Shown: piece by piece, positions 24,869 through 35,971 of the stretch
Position numbering within the stretch: position 1 is the stretch's first letter
Layout of the letters: the number at the start of each line of letters is the position of its first letter
Assembly (NCBI RefSeq): GCF_964340395.1
Contig: NC_135563.1
Location: forward strand, 18,935,151-18,999,150
Direction of reading: 5' to 3'
Source: Glandiceps talaboti
Taxonomy: Eukaryota > Hemichordata > Enteropneusta > Spengelidae
DNA length: 64,000 bases
Translations under genes and position numbers: made by a program
Notes under the pieces: generated by a model
Seen by the model: the letters and a program-made list of their open reading frames with translations, nothing else
What the model was told of the DNA's origin: nothing
The model's database searches: none

Positions 24869-25260
24869 GTCCCTCATAATCTAGCAACCATGTGTTGGCT
24901 CATTTTCTACAATCTTTCTCTCCACACACATAGTCAAATGGATAAATTTTACTGAAAATCTACATGTAGTTAAACCTCCTGCTGAGGAAAGGCTGAACAG
25001 TGCATGTCTGTAGTAATCCATCATACAGGGTCAGGCGGTTATGTCGTTCAGTTTACTACAAACTCAACCTCCCGTCATAAAAGTAAGTCACACGAGAGCG
25101 AGATAACAACATCACATTTAAATGTATGTCAGTGCTATTAAACTACTGCTGTCAGAGGTAAGACCGAAATGTCGTGCTAGGGAAAGCCATTTGACTATAC
25201 GATGGAGAGAGATTATAGAAAATGAGCCCACATGTACGGTATCTAGACTATGTCCCTGAT
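24869..25260. mobile_element. MITE-like element with about 60-bp terminal inverted repeats
   Basis: The left arm (from 24880: TCTAG...CATGTG..GGCTCATTTTCTA, then AATCT.TCTC, then ATAGTCAAATGG) is matched by the reverse complement of 25186-25246, with few differences. The near-identical 10-mers TGTCCCTCAT (24869-24878) and TGTCCCTGAT (25251-25260) flank the arms and could be a target-site duplication. The interior of about 240 bp has no coding potential, as expected for a non-autonomous DNA transposon. The superfamily is not assigned. Confidence 0.75.
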
Positions 25261-28024
25261 ATTTTGTTTCTGAAATATAATCTCCTCGTACTGTATATAT
25301 GGATTATATGGTCACAAGTACACCTGGTACATGTACATGTGGATATGTAAACATGATACGATAAATTCTGAAAGTAGAATTCAAAAAAATTCATTAGAAT
25401 CAGGTGTCAAGTTATCACCCAGTAGCTAAAATATCAGATGGAAATCCTCAGGAGAAATCTGACTTCCAGATGTGGTTGTGTGTTTTCTGTCAGAGAAACA
25501 GTGTAGATAAAATGTTCAAAATTTATATACTTTAACACCCATCCTAATGATGTTGTCTTAACATACATGTACATCTGCCTTCTTTGTGGTCGTCAAAACA
25601 AATCTGGTTGAATGTTTTCCAATGTACATGGATGTCTGTGAGGGCTTTGAGTGAAGATACACAATCCCTACAAAATGTCTTTAAAACTTTGGTACATGCA
25701 TCAACTTTCTTTCTTGTCTACACTGTAGATTCTGGGTAAATATCTTACTTGGATGTCTGTAGAAGCTTTATGTGTTAGCTTATAAGCTGATGTACATATA
25801 CTTATTACACGGTATTAACATCATGTAATACCCTTACTTTAAAAAAATCAGGACAGCAAGGATTCCAGGCTACAACATAGTTGTATATATGTGATGTATG
25901 CAGTAATGTTAGCCAGATCATTCACCTCTGAATCATACAGTGTACAATACAAAGATGGGTACATAACAAAAACTCATTTTAAATTAAGAAGGAAGTTGGG
26001 ACTTAGTCATCAATTTTTTTCTATGACAGGCAGCCCACACTAGAGGAGGTCATGTAAAGCTGTCACTGCACCACTGATTGGTTACTATTCTGTTTGATAT
26101 TTGGAAAGAATGAGAGTGTAGAAGGAAGGTTATTGTCAAAATATATGGTTGTAGGGTACTGCAATACGTTGTATAATAAGTCTAAAGCTTTGTATTTGGC
26201 ATTGAATCTCACAGATCTCTCTGTACAAAGAGATCAATCCGTACCACAGACTATATACATGTACATGTATGATTGTGGTTTTTTAGAGCTGTCAAACCTC
26301 ATGTGGGTTTGGGGTTTTTTTTATGATGAGAACTGTACTTTTTATCAAGATTTTGAATAACCCTTCAAATCAAACAAAGTGACATTTTTTTAGATATCAG
26401 CAAATTTGTTGAAAATAGACAAAATGTCTTATCTTGAGTATACAATACATAGGCGATAGGTCTTAAATAAACATGAATGTGGCTTTATTGAAGGGCAGTC
26501 ATGTATTCTTAAGTTTACACAAAACTTTCTTTCAGTGGGTATGAACATAACAAAGACACCCTATTCATCAAAGGGGAAAAAAGGACAAAGTTTATATGAT
26601 ATGCTGTATCAGTCTGTGTATTGTGTAATGCTATACAAGGACATGGACTTTTGTTTGACAAGCACAAGGCCACCTTGATACTGTAAACTGTCATCACTGC
26701 ATCCATGGCCTTCAGTTTTATCAGAAATGTGTACTCTACAAATGCCACATGTACACATTTGATGTGCAGGGGTGAACTAGCAGGTCACCTAGATTCACAT
26801 GTAGGAGATCCACTTTGTAACAAAGTTCACATAATGATCATAAATTATATATACCCTGAGTTTATAGTGTGTGTTCCCCCTTGCTGGGCCCCTCACCATA
26901 TGCACTTGCACTGTGTCATTGTCTGTTCATCTTTTATCGACCATAAATTGTATGAAAATTTGTTATCTTCTCATCTTTCTACACATACACAGATTTCAAC
27001 CACCTCTGTAAAGGCCCACTAATGAGGGGGTCAGAAGCACACTTTTCATGTAGTTAAGGAAAAAGTATAGATATGAAACACAGAATTGATGTAAATGGCC
27101 AGTGCTGTCATACTTGATTGTACAAAACAAACATACATGTAACAATACAGTTCCCATTCTAGTTATGGTGAAAACTATTCAGTGGAGTTTACAAATTCTC
27201 TGCTCTATGATATTTTCCAGTCTCTCAATTTCTTATGTCAATATATGCCATAGTAATATATCCATCTATGGATGAAATAAAGTGACAGTCCCACTAGCTA
27301 CCAACACAATTAACTTGTACTGTACAGTAACTGTTCCAGAAATCAAATATTTTGCTGGGTACTTAAGAGTCTCAGACACTGACAACAAAACTTCATCTTC
27401 AAATGTCAACTAGAGCTACAGTACAATTTACTATAAAAACTGAAATCTGTAATTGAAATAATTTTCTTATGTCAACTTTCTCCATATAGTTTATGTTTTA
27501 TGAAAATCATGGCTGAAATAAAGATGACAAAACATGTAATTTATTCTCCCTTGCAAATATACAAAAACCTAACATAAAAATTAAGGTGATAGGAATATAT
27601 GCAATCCAATATCAACCTTGACATTCATGTGTTATTCACCAATCTATAATAATAATAATGAAATAACTACTATCTCTATTATACATATAAAAATACAATA
27701 CAGTATAACTCTATTAGATGTAAGTCCTGTAAACTATTCAGAAGGTAAAATTCATGACATCATTATTTAGTATTAGCCCACAGCCAGAGTCTTGTGAGTA
27801 GCTTTCAAATCTAATGATCCGCCATCAAATAGCCCCAAAATTGGTTGGCATTCAAATCTCAATCCACCATAGTTGGTGAAGATTAGATGATCAGAAAGCC
27901 AGTGCCAAGTCTCTGGGCTACTACTATACAAGTACATATTAGCTACAGGGACTTGGCTACAGGCTGTATCTGAATTTACACACAGGAACAACATTGTCGA
28001 GCCAAATATTGGCTACTGTACTAT
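25261..28024. other. Gene-poor stretch
   Basis: No recognisable gene. Frames at 26094-26360, 26515-26748 and 26705-27022 lack any domain or splice support. 27907-27920 repeats the 14-mer end (AAGTCTCTGGGCTA) of the fold-back element at 4474-4546, and a partly matching TAGCCCA lies near 27775, so a decayed copy of about 145 bp may be present. Confidence 0.5.
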
Positions 28025-28110
28025 ATGACATAATAATAATAATAACGGTTTATTTCGAAACGTTGTGACCTAATGGTCAAATTACGATTGTTACATTACA
28101 TTAAAAACAC
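28025..28110 (-). mobile_element. Probable 3' tail of a non-LTR retrotransposon
   Basis: On the minus strand the sequence runs GACCATTAGGTCACAACG, then TTTCGAAATAAACCG, then a short (TTA)n tract. GACCATTAGGTC is a hairpin, AATAAA is next, and a trinucleotide tail closes it. This is the typical 3' architecture of a LINE, with no coding region left. It sits beside a large (CATA)n array. Confidence 0.45.
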
Positions 28111-28154
28111 ATAAAGGACTAACACACCGCTTGTAACTTAAAAAAAATTAAAAA

Positions 28155-28229
28155 AACACATACATGCATACATTATACATATCTGTGTGTATAATACATA
28201 TATACACACATACACATGCACGAAATGAA

Positions 28230-28261
<32 letters not shown>

Positions 28262-28577
28262 TGATACATACATGTATACATACACACATACATACATACA
28301 TACACACATACACATACATACATACATACATACATACATACATACATACATACATACATACATACATACACACACACACATACATACATACATACATACA
28401 TACATACATACATACATACATACACACATGATACATACATGTATGCATACACACATACATACATACATACACACATACACATACATACATACATACATAC
28501 ATACATACATACATACATACATACATACATACATACATACATACATACATACATACATACATACATACATACATACA
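28155..28577. repeat. Compound (CATA)n/(CA)n microsatellite with an internal duplication
   Basis: (CATA)n is interrupted by CACA and by two copies of a CATGATACATACATGTATRC spacer, at about 28260-28281 and 28428-28449, about 168 bp apart. That shows that a block of the array was itself duplicated. The many overlapping frames are repeat translations. Confidence 0.95.
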
Positions 28578-29123
28578 ATAAGTATACACTAATAACTCAT
28601 ATCTTTAGTAAAGTTGAATTATTGAGCTAAAAGTTCAAACACTCACATTAAGTTGATTTATGCTGTATTTCTTCAAGTCATACTTTACTAGTAGTAAATA
28701 TAAGCCTAATAATACATAAATATCTCAGTGAACATCATTTTGGTTATTCCACCAGAGTATAATCATACCATTAAGTCTAATTATAGTGGTTTAATTTGTA
28801 TCCTTTTATACACAGACATACTTTGAATTCCAGGAAATATTGACGAAGGGAAAGGTCAAGGTACAAAATCCATCTGTTTCCACCCTAGAACAAGAATACC
28901 CATCACAGACAGATAGTTCTTATTAACCATATGATTACCTGTTAACCTAAACAGAAAATTATTGCAGAAAATTCTACTAAAATTTCGTAGAAATGATTTA
29001 AAATAGTTTGTGACCATTTCTGAAGTTGTTTTGGGTCATTGGAATAACAGCAGATACATTTGTTTAAATATCTACAGGTTATGAAAATATGACACAGTGT
29101 ATGGGTACAGCTGTTAAGTACTA
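28578..29123. other. Gene-poor stretch
   Basis: No gene, RNA or strong repeat that I can support. Confidence 0.5.
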
Positions 29124-29489
29124 GTAACTTAAAGTGGTCATATGGATGAGGATTGAGTATTTATTTTGGATTTTTAATTTATAAAACAATTTTATCATGG
29201 CATCCTACGTGAAAAATCAATGTGAAACAACATAGACCAAGTCCTTGTTTGTAACACACTAAATTGTAAAACATAGATGAATGTGTAAGATCTTTGTTAT
29301 GCTATGTACAATAACAAACTTTTTTACACATTTTTTAGTTTTTCTAATGCATTGAGTTACAAATACAGACTTGGTCTATGTTGTTTCACATTGATTTTTT
29401 CAAGTAGGACGCCATGATAGAATTGTTTGATAAATTAAAAATCAAAGTAAACACCCAATCCTCATCCATATGGCCAATGTAACTTAAAG
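29124..29489. mobile_element. Long fold-back MITE flanked by 11-bp direct repeats
   Basis: Arms of about 140 bp pair across a centre of about 50 bp. The arms contain CATATGGATGAGGATTG, TTTTTAATTTAT.AAACAAT, ATCATGGC.TCCTAC and CAATGTGAAACAACATAGAC, each present in inverted form on the other side. The flanks GTAACTTAAAG at 29124-29134 and 29479-29489 are identical direct repeats and are the likely target duplication. A TTAA target inside them is an alternative that would suggest a piggyBac-type origin. There is no transposase. The whole unit would form a long hairpin if transcribed. Confidence 0.88.
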
Positions 29490-30273
29490 GGATAAAATAA
29501 AGGTCAGAAATATTTGCGTTTTGTTTTGTATGAAGAGTTACTAGTATTCTACTTACTTATATCTATTAAATCATCGCTATTGTAACTGGATTCAGGAAAA
29601 TATGTCAAGATGTCATAAACTAAGTGAAAGATTCAATGATATAATTTTTGGCCGGAAAGTTGTCAAACTTTTCAGAAACTACACGTACAATACATATACA
29701 TTCCAGATGTGCATTCTTGCCTAAAAACTGACATATCACCAGCAGAAAGCAAGTATGTTGTATCAGGTGGTACCATGGTAGAAGGAGATAGCCCAGGCAG
29801 TCACTTATTGTCGTCACCAGTATCGAGTATTTACCAGATATACAAGTAGCTACTCAAATTACAACTTAACATCTGATGACGAACAAAATTAACATTTCAT
29901 AGCGGGACAAAATTTGAAAAACCAAAATATCATACCTAGTTTATCAGTTTATTTCATCTAATGATCTCACATCAGATACAGAAATGATTCTATCATCAAA
30001 GTATATCTTCTTGCATGGAGTTTGTTCCGTGTCACTGTGGTGTGTTGCTATGGTAACGTGGGTAAGTGGTAGATGCAGGTACCATGATTCAATCATGAAG
30101 TATATGTAGATCCCAATAACTACTTGTACATGATATATGGAACTGTATTGTCATTGGTGTCAATGAAAGTGGCCTGGATATGTGTATGGATACTCTTGTA
30201 GCATATACATTTGTAATATTGAGAATGTCATGCACCAGCCTAGTTTCTTGGAGTGTTGGCTATTTGACTGTTG
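29490..30273. other. Gene-poor stretch with a second RFX-type site
   Basis: No gene recognised. The 14-mer GTTGCTATGGTAAC occurs at 30044-30057. Confidence 0.5.
30044..30057. promoter_or_regulatory. Candidate RFX X-box motif, second copy
   Basis: Exactly the same GTTGCTATGGTAAC palindrome as at 12609-12622. It is a sequence match only, with no linked promoter. Confidence 0.35.
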
Positions 30274-30283
30274 TTGTGATAGG

Positions 30284-30345
30284 AGATGATTGAATTGAAT
30301 TGAAATTTGAATTGAGATTTATTCCCCACAACAAATAAACATACA
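30284..30345 (-). mobile_element. Probable 3' tail of a non-LTR retrotransposon
   Basis: On the minus strand: TTTGTTGTGGGGAATAAATC followed by a decaying (TCAAT)n tract. An AATAAA-containing end plus a short tandem tail fits a truncated LINE. This is the third such tail in the window, and each has a different tail unit. Confidence 0.4.
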
Positions 30346-32660
30346 GAAAAGAAATAAATGATAACATCCAAAAGGAAAACGATTTCAAGTTGTGAGTGAG
30401 AGACTAGAAAATAGTTTTGATAGAACTAATCGAGTCTAGCCACTCAATTTCAAAAGCATCGAATTGCATATCATAAAAAATGTTGTGACTGTAGTTGCTC
30501 AAATTAACACTGATTACATAGTCAGAAAACAACTAACAACAATTGTTTGCATTAATAAGAAAACAGAAAAACGAAATGTACATGTAAATTTGAGCATAAT
30601 GAAAACACAAATAACTAATAACCTTAATATGTACTTAGAATCCAGTGCTTATATTATGATAGTCCAAGTCCTCACACTATTAGATACTCTGCTAGTCCTG
30701 CATTAATTAAAACATGGGTTTCAGTCCACACTGAATGTATAGACACCATTCAATGATATACATGTATGAGATAAACTATTGACACAACAAAGTGTACTTG
30801 ATATGTATTATGGGTAAATATTTGTGTATTTATTGACTACTTCGGTCAATTACATAAGATATTTACATCTGCATATTTTTTATCTGTCCATAGTCAGCCT
30901 GGAATGTATGCCAAATTAGCAAGATATGTACATGATGACATCATGTGCAATAAATAAAACATACAGTTAGGCAGGAAACATACAGAAATGTGACTCCGTC
31001 ATGGTGATGTATTTCTGCTACTGTGGCTGTGCATTCTTTGTCAAAAGAAACCTGAACTGTTCCCTGTATCAAGGGATTTTATTGAAAAGGGTGTTTTTCC
31101 AGACACAATTACCAAATGGACTGAACAAGAAACTTGTATGAATGCGTCCTCCAGTGTCAAAGGTCAGACTGTATCTACTCCTGAATGGGATCAAGGGCCA
31201 AGACATTAGAATGGGAATTGGGTCAGCCATGACAGTTAGACAGTTTGTCAAAGAAGGTATATAGAAGGATTACTATGAAAGTTGTATGGGTTTGATTGCG
31301 TAAACCAGTCAACTCAAACTTGTGTCAAGTCTTGGTACCTGCAATAGCATTTTACCTCATGCCTTGACAAATACTGAGAATTCAAAGTTAGGTTATGTTC
31401 ACTCATTGGCAGTTCTTGTGTATAGTCGTATATACATGCATCACATGATATGAATTGCAACAGTAAACAACAACTATGATAGTGTATTGTTATGAATTAT
31501 CATATTTGTGAAATTGAATTTAGATATCATGAAATACAGGAGTCCTAACTAATGTCATTGACTTCAGTCATGTATCTAATCTTATGTCAGTGTCTTACAT
31601 TGTAAATACCGATGTGAGATTAGGATTAAATTAGGAATGAAAGACAGGTGTCTGACCGAGCTACATCAGGAATAAATGAATGATCCCAGTTACTCATTAA
31701 ATGGCTGCACTTGATAAAATATGTACTCATCCAAGACGGCATTAAATGATTGTAATTAGGGAGTTCATACAATTTACAAAACACACTCATTATCTTCAAA
31801 TTTCAACCTGTGTTTTTAAAGCAAAATGACAACTTCACTGGAAGTCCTGTATAGACAGTGTACAAAATGTACAAGCATAGACAGTTAAACTATATCAGTA
31901 TATATTTGATGGTTTCCTACACAGGACTAAACTAGTGTTATCTGTGGCATCAAATCTCAAGATCTCTCTTTACAATTCGATACCACGTGTAGTATCTTTG
32001 CTAACACAGGACGTATTGATTCATGGATCCAGACATCAAGAAACAGTGTGACTTAACAAACAACAAATGCACATCAAACTTTGCTACCCTACTCTTCATA
32101 CATGATAGGACCGGACAGCTTGGTTACCCTTGTATAGTTAGGTTTTTCCCATTTGTCTTGGCAATCTAATCATCAATAACCTTAGTTATGTGGGTTTTTG
32201 AAACATTGTCACCATGGCAACCTACTCATACTTTTGGTTTCTCACCTTACACCATCGCAATATGTTTCTCAGATGTACATGCAGCAGCTTGGTTGCCATG
32301 GTTTGGTTCTCTAGACAACAATGAACAGTTTCAGTAGGACTGGTTAGGTTTCCAAGCAATGGGTATTATTTGTAATGGTCAGATTTTCGTGCTTTATGTC
32401 CTGGTAAATACACTGTACTAAATATTGTACACAGTTAGAGATAAAAACAGCAAAATGCTGTAGTTATCATGCAAATATATAATGAATATATTGACAAGAA
32501 CATAACAATGATGATGATGATACTGCTTCTACACACAGTACATTGTGTATGTATGCCATACGACTTTTAATACACTGAGGTTCTGTCTAATATCATCATG
32601 AACCATAGATTCGAAGAGACTGTTCAGTTCAGTTGATTTAAGGGACTGGTATCCATATAT
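30346..32660. other. Gene-poor stretch
   Basis: Frames at 30464-30706 (+) and 31069-31251 (-) are unassigned. No gene supported. Confidence 0.5.
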
Positions 32661-32850
32661 AATACTGTGTTTGTTAGGATTTTTAGAATCTGACAACAGA
32701 AAGGTGAAAATGTCATGTGTTTGTGAAGGTTTAGAATCTGACAACAGCAAGGTGAAAATGTCATGAAATTCATACCATTCACAGTGTTCGTCAGAGGTTT
32801 TTAGAATTCGGCAACAGAAAGGTGAAAATGTCATGAAATCCATACTATTT
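32661..32850. repeat. Imperfect tandem repeat, 3 copies
   Basis: Three copies of TTTAGAATCTGACAACAGAA followed by GGTGAAAATGTCATG. They start near 32682, 32731 and 32799, with spacers of unequal length. The minus-strand frame crossing it (ILKTSDEH, DSKPSQTH) is repeat-derived. Confidence 0.85.
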
Positions 32851-35669
32851 CACTGTGTGTGTGTTACAGGTTTTGAACCCTGGCATAAAGGAGAGGTGAT
32901 TATTCTAGCAGCTTAACACCATTTCTCAAGGAAACTATCGTAAAATCCAAGGCGAAATGCAAAGGACTAAGGCTGGGGGAAAAACCTAGGAAAAAGGCTA
33001 CACTATTAATGAGATACATTTCACCAAACTCAAAAAAAAACTGGTTATACAGCAAATTAATACAAATTGAAAAGTGGTTTGAATTTCCTAAGATTTATGA
33101 TACAAGTAACTACATGAAATCATGCCTGTAAAGTGACAGATGTGAGATGATCATCTTACACAGGAAAGATGAAAAGAATACGTTGGGAATTTGTCCAGTC
33201 TAATATGCTGACAATGCTAACAAATTTGTCATAGACATGTCTATATTAATATACAGTTAGTGTCTATAAGTACTGTAGCTGTTTGGTGCTCTAATATTGA
33301 CTTCATGTCTTTGTCTGTTTATTTACAGATGTTTATTGCTGTATCTATGGCAACCTGTGAAAGAAGCTGATATTTTGAAGTATCATTGTCAATAGGAAGA
33401 TGTCTTTTGTACAAGTTACTGCATAATCAGAGAGTTCTTCAGACATCTCAGTGTTTTATTGAATATGACAGATGTATAATTGACTGTGTTACCTTTTGAC
33501 CTGCAAGATCACACAGACTTTTTCAAGGTCAAAGGTCACAGAGTTTACAAGGTCTGAAGGTCAGACAGACTATACAAGGTCAAGGTTGTCTTGACATATA
33601 TAGGTTTAGATTTTCAAAGATGTAAGGATATATAATACATGTATTGGTGAGTTGTGAGATACAACAACATGACAAAAATCATTGTAAAAAAAAGCCTGGC
33701 TTGGTTTGTGTATTTTGATGTTGATTTCTGAAATAATCTTGTGAGTGCCCAAATAATATTTCATTAGAAGACACAAATCTCTGAAATAGTTCCTTTAGAC
33801 ATGAACAACTTGGGGAAAGAAAGAATAATTGTGTCTGTCTTTTTGTAATATGGCAGAAATGACTTTCAAGCCTTTGTGGGCTAAATAGTGAAATGTTTTA
33901 CAGCCAAAATCATGGCTTGATTTGATAAAATGTGAAATAAAAAAATAAACTCACAAAGTACAGAGATTATGATCAAAATTCAAATTTTGAAAGCTCACTA
34001 CACAGTTATTGAACCCTTAACTTTGAGTTTGTACTATTTCCATGACATGTTTTGACAGAATTGACACAATTTTACAACTTTAGAAGCTGAGTAGCCTCAG
34101 GCAGTCTATTGGATCATATTACAACCAAACCTCCGCACCTTTCCAAATTACAATCCTGTCTCTGTAAAGGTCAAGAGATGTTGTAGGCTCTGTACACTGA
34201 GACAGGAGTATATTGTCAATGTGGTTGCCTTGACAGACATCAGCACTGCTCGTACTAAGTCTACTCAAACTGGGTGTTATTAAAAATGGAAATTCTTTTC
34301 ATTTATATTTTATGATTATGTAAAAATAGTAATGGCACATGAATGAATGTTTCAAAGACATCCAATATTGAGTAACCCCCGGGAGTACAAGAAATCATTA
34401 TCAAAGTTCCCTTTTATGCATCATATAATTGACAGTTCAGTGTCCCGATTGACAGCTGCATAGTTGCCATGACAATACATGGATCCAGTGGAAAACAGTT
34501 CATGATATAATTAACTCTCAGAAATTGAGAAGACACCAGTCTTTTTGTGTAAAGGAAATTATTAGATACTTCAAATTGAAGTGTGAGTGCATAGTATGTT
34601 TTCTGCCATGTTTTCTGCCATTTTGATTTTTCGCTTGTCCGAGGACAAACAAACAAAATATTCAAAAAAGGAAAATGGCAGTTGGGATATCTGAAATAGT
34701 GTAGTAGCGTTAGTGTTTCAAGTCTACAGGTCGGTAACTTAAACTGTGAGTGACAAATCTGGTTATATTGATCCATGTATACTTTCGTCACATTTAATAA
34801 GTTAAACGCACATTCAATTGTAATAAGATGAGTGACGTAAGACATATTTCATGCAAAAGGTGATATTCTGGGTGAAATAGCATCCTTATAGCAAATATAT
34901 AACTTTGAATGTAACATTATGTGTTGCCTTAGTAATCAAAAGAAGACACAACTCTGAATACACAATATCAAGCCAGGCTTTCAAAATTTTTGCTATTAAC
35001 AGCCATTTTCTTGTTGTAATGTTCTTTGAACAGGGACAATGAAGAAATGAGGAATGAGTGAGACTTCATGAATTATGCTTATAAACTCAAATCGTGAGAT
35101 TCAGTGTTTGTTTTTTTTGTTTGCCACCCATATCATACCTGTAGTGCATTATTCAAGCACAGACCTGTGATCATTCAGTAAGGTCTAATGTGTAAAATCT
35201 ATCATTGCAAGGAATTTTATGTCATTAGTTTGATGAGTCAGGGAGACAGTGGAATATGATTAAACATGATTTACAGAATTTTTATCATATTGCTTTGAAA
35301 GTAATATTTTGAATTTAAATTTGCAAGTCTGTAAAAGTGTGAAAACACAAACTGAAATGAATTGTTCAGAGGCAAAGTTTGAATTTTGAAAAATCTCTGA
35401 AACAGTCATGTCTTGAAAATTAGACTCACCAAATTTCAGTGCTTGCAGTACAGGTTACTGATATGAGGGAGTAGTAAGGTCAGTCGGTGTTCGGCTTTGA
35501 TATGGCATCTTGATGGATATGGCAAATAGTAAACCGACAATTAAATTGCAATTTCATTATCGTGCACATTCACACATCCAAACGGCAGACTTTAACTCTC
35601 ATGTTATCATTTTTATGATCATTGTTTTGAAGATGGAACTTGTCACTGTTGTCATCATTTCAATAATGT
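32851..35669. other. Gene-poor stretch; AGGTCA-rich patch at 33490-33590
   Basis: At 33318 a pyrimidine tract ending TTTACAG precedes a short open segment that stops after 12 codons, so it is a weak exon candidate. The minus frame at 34414-34845 (143 codons) resembles no family known to me. AGGTCA half-sites are concentrated at 33497-33590. Confidence 0.45.
33526..33538 (+). promoter_or_regulatory. Perfect DR1 nuclear-receptor element
   Basis: AGGTCAAAGGTCA is two perfect half-sites in direct repeat with one spacer base, the site type bound by HNF4, RXR and COUP-TF receptors. Further AGGTCA or TGACCT half-sites lie at 33497-33502 and around 33555-33590. No gene is recognised next to it. Confidence 0.4.
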
Positions 35670-35971
35670 ACAAACCCTGTTGATGTTGGCAGCATAATAA
35701 TGTAACAAACCCTGTGGATGTTGACAGCATAATAATGTAACAAACCCCGTGGATGTTGACAGCATAGTAATGTAACAAACCCTGTTGATGTTGACAGCAT
35801 AGTAATGTAACAAACCCTGTGGATGTTGACAGCATAGTAATGTAAAACCTTGTGGATGTTGACAGCATAGTAATGTAACAAACCCTGTTGATGTTGACAG
35901 CATAGTAATGTACAAACCTTGTGGATGTTGACAGCATAGTAATGTAACAAACCCTGTGGATGTTGACAGCA
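35670..35971. repeat. Minisatellite, about 35-bp unit, 9 copies
   Basis: Nine copies of a unit built on CAAACCCTGTGGATGTTGAC and AGCATAGTAATGTAA, with single-base length changes (34-36 bp, one copy about 32 bp). The three minus-strand frames (LLCCQHPQG, YAVNIHRVC) are translations of the repeat. Confidence 0.95.

Noticed and set aside
34414-34845. 143-codon minus frame
   Set aside because: No homology I can recognise and no splice-flanked boundaries; expected by chance in 22 kb of desert.
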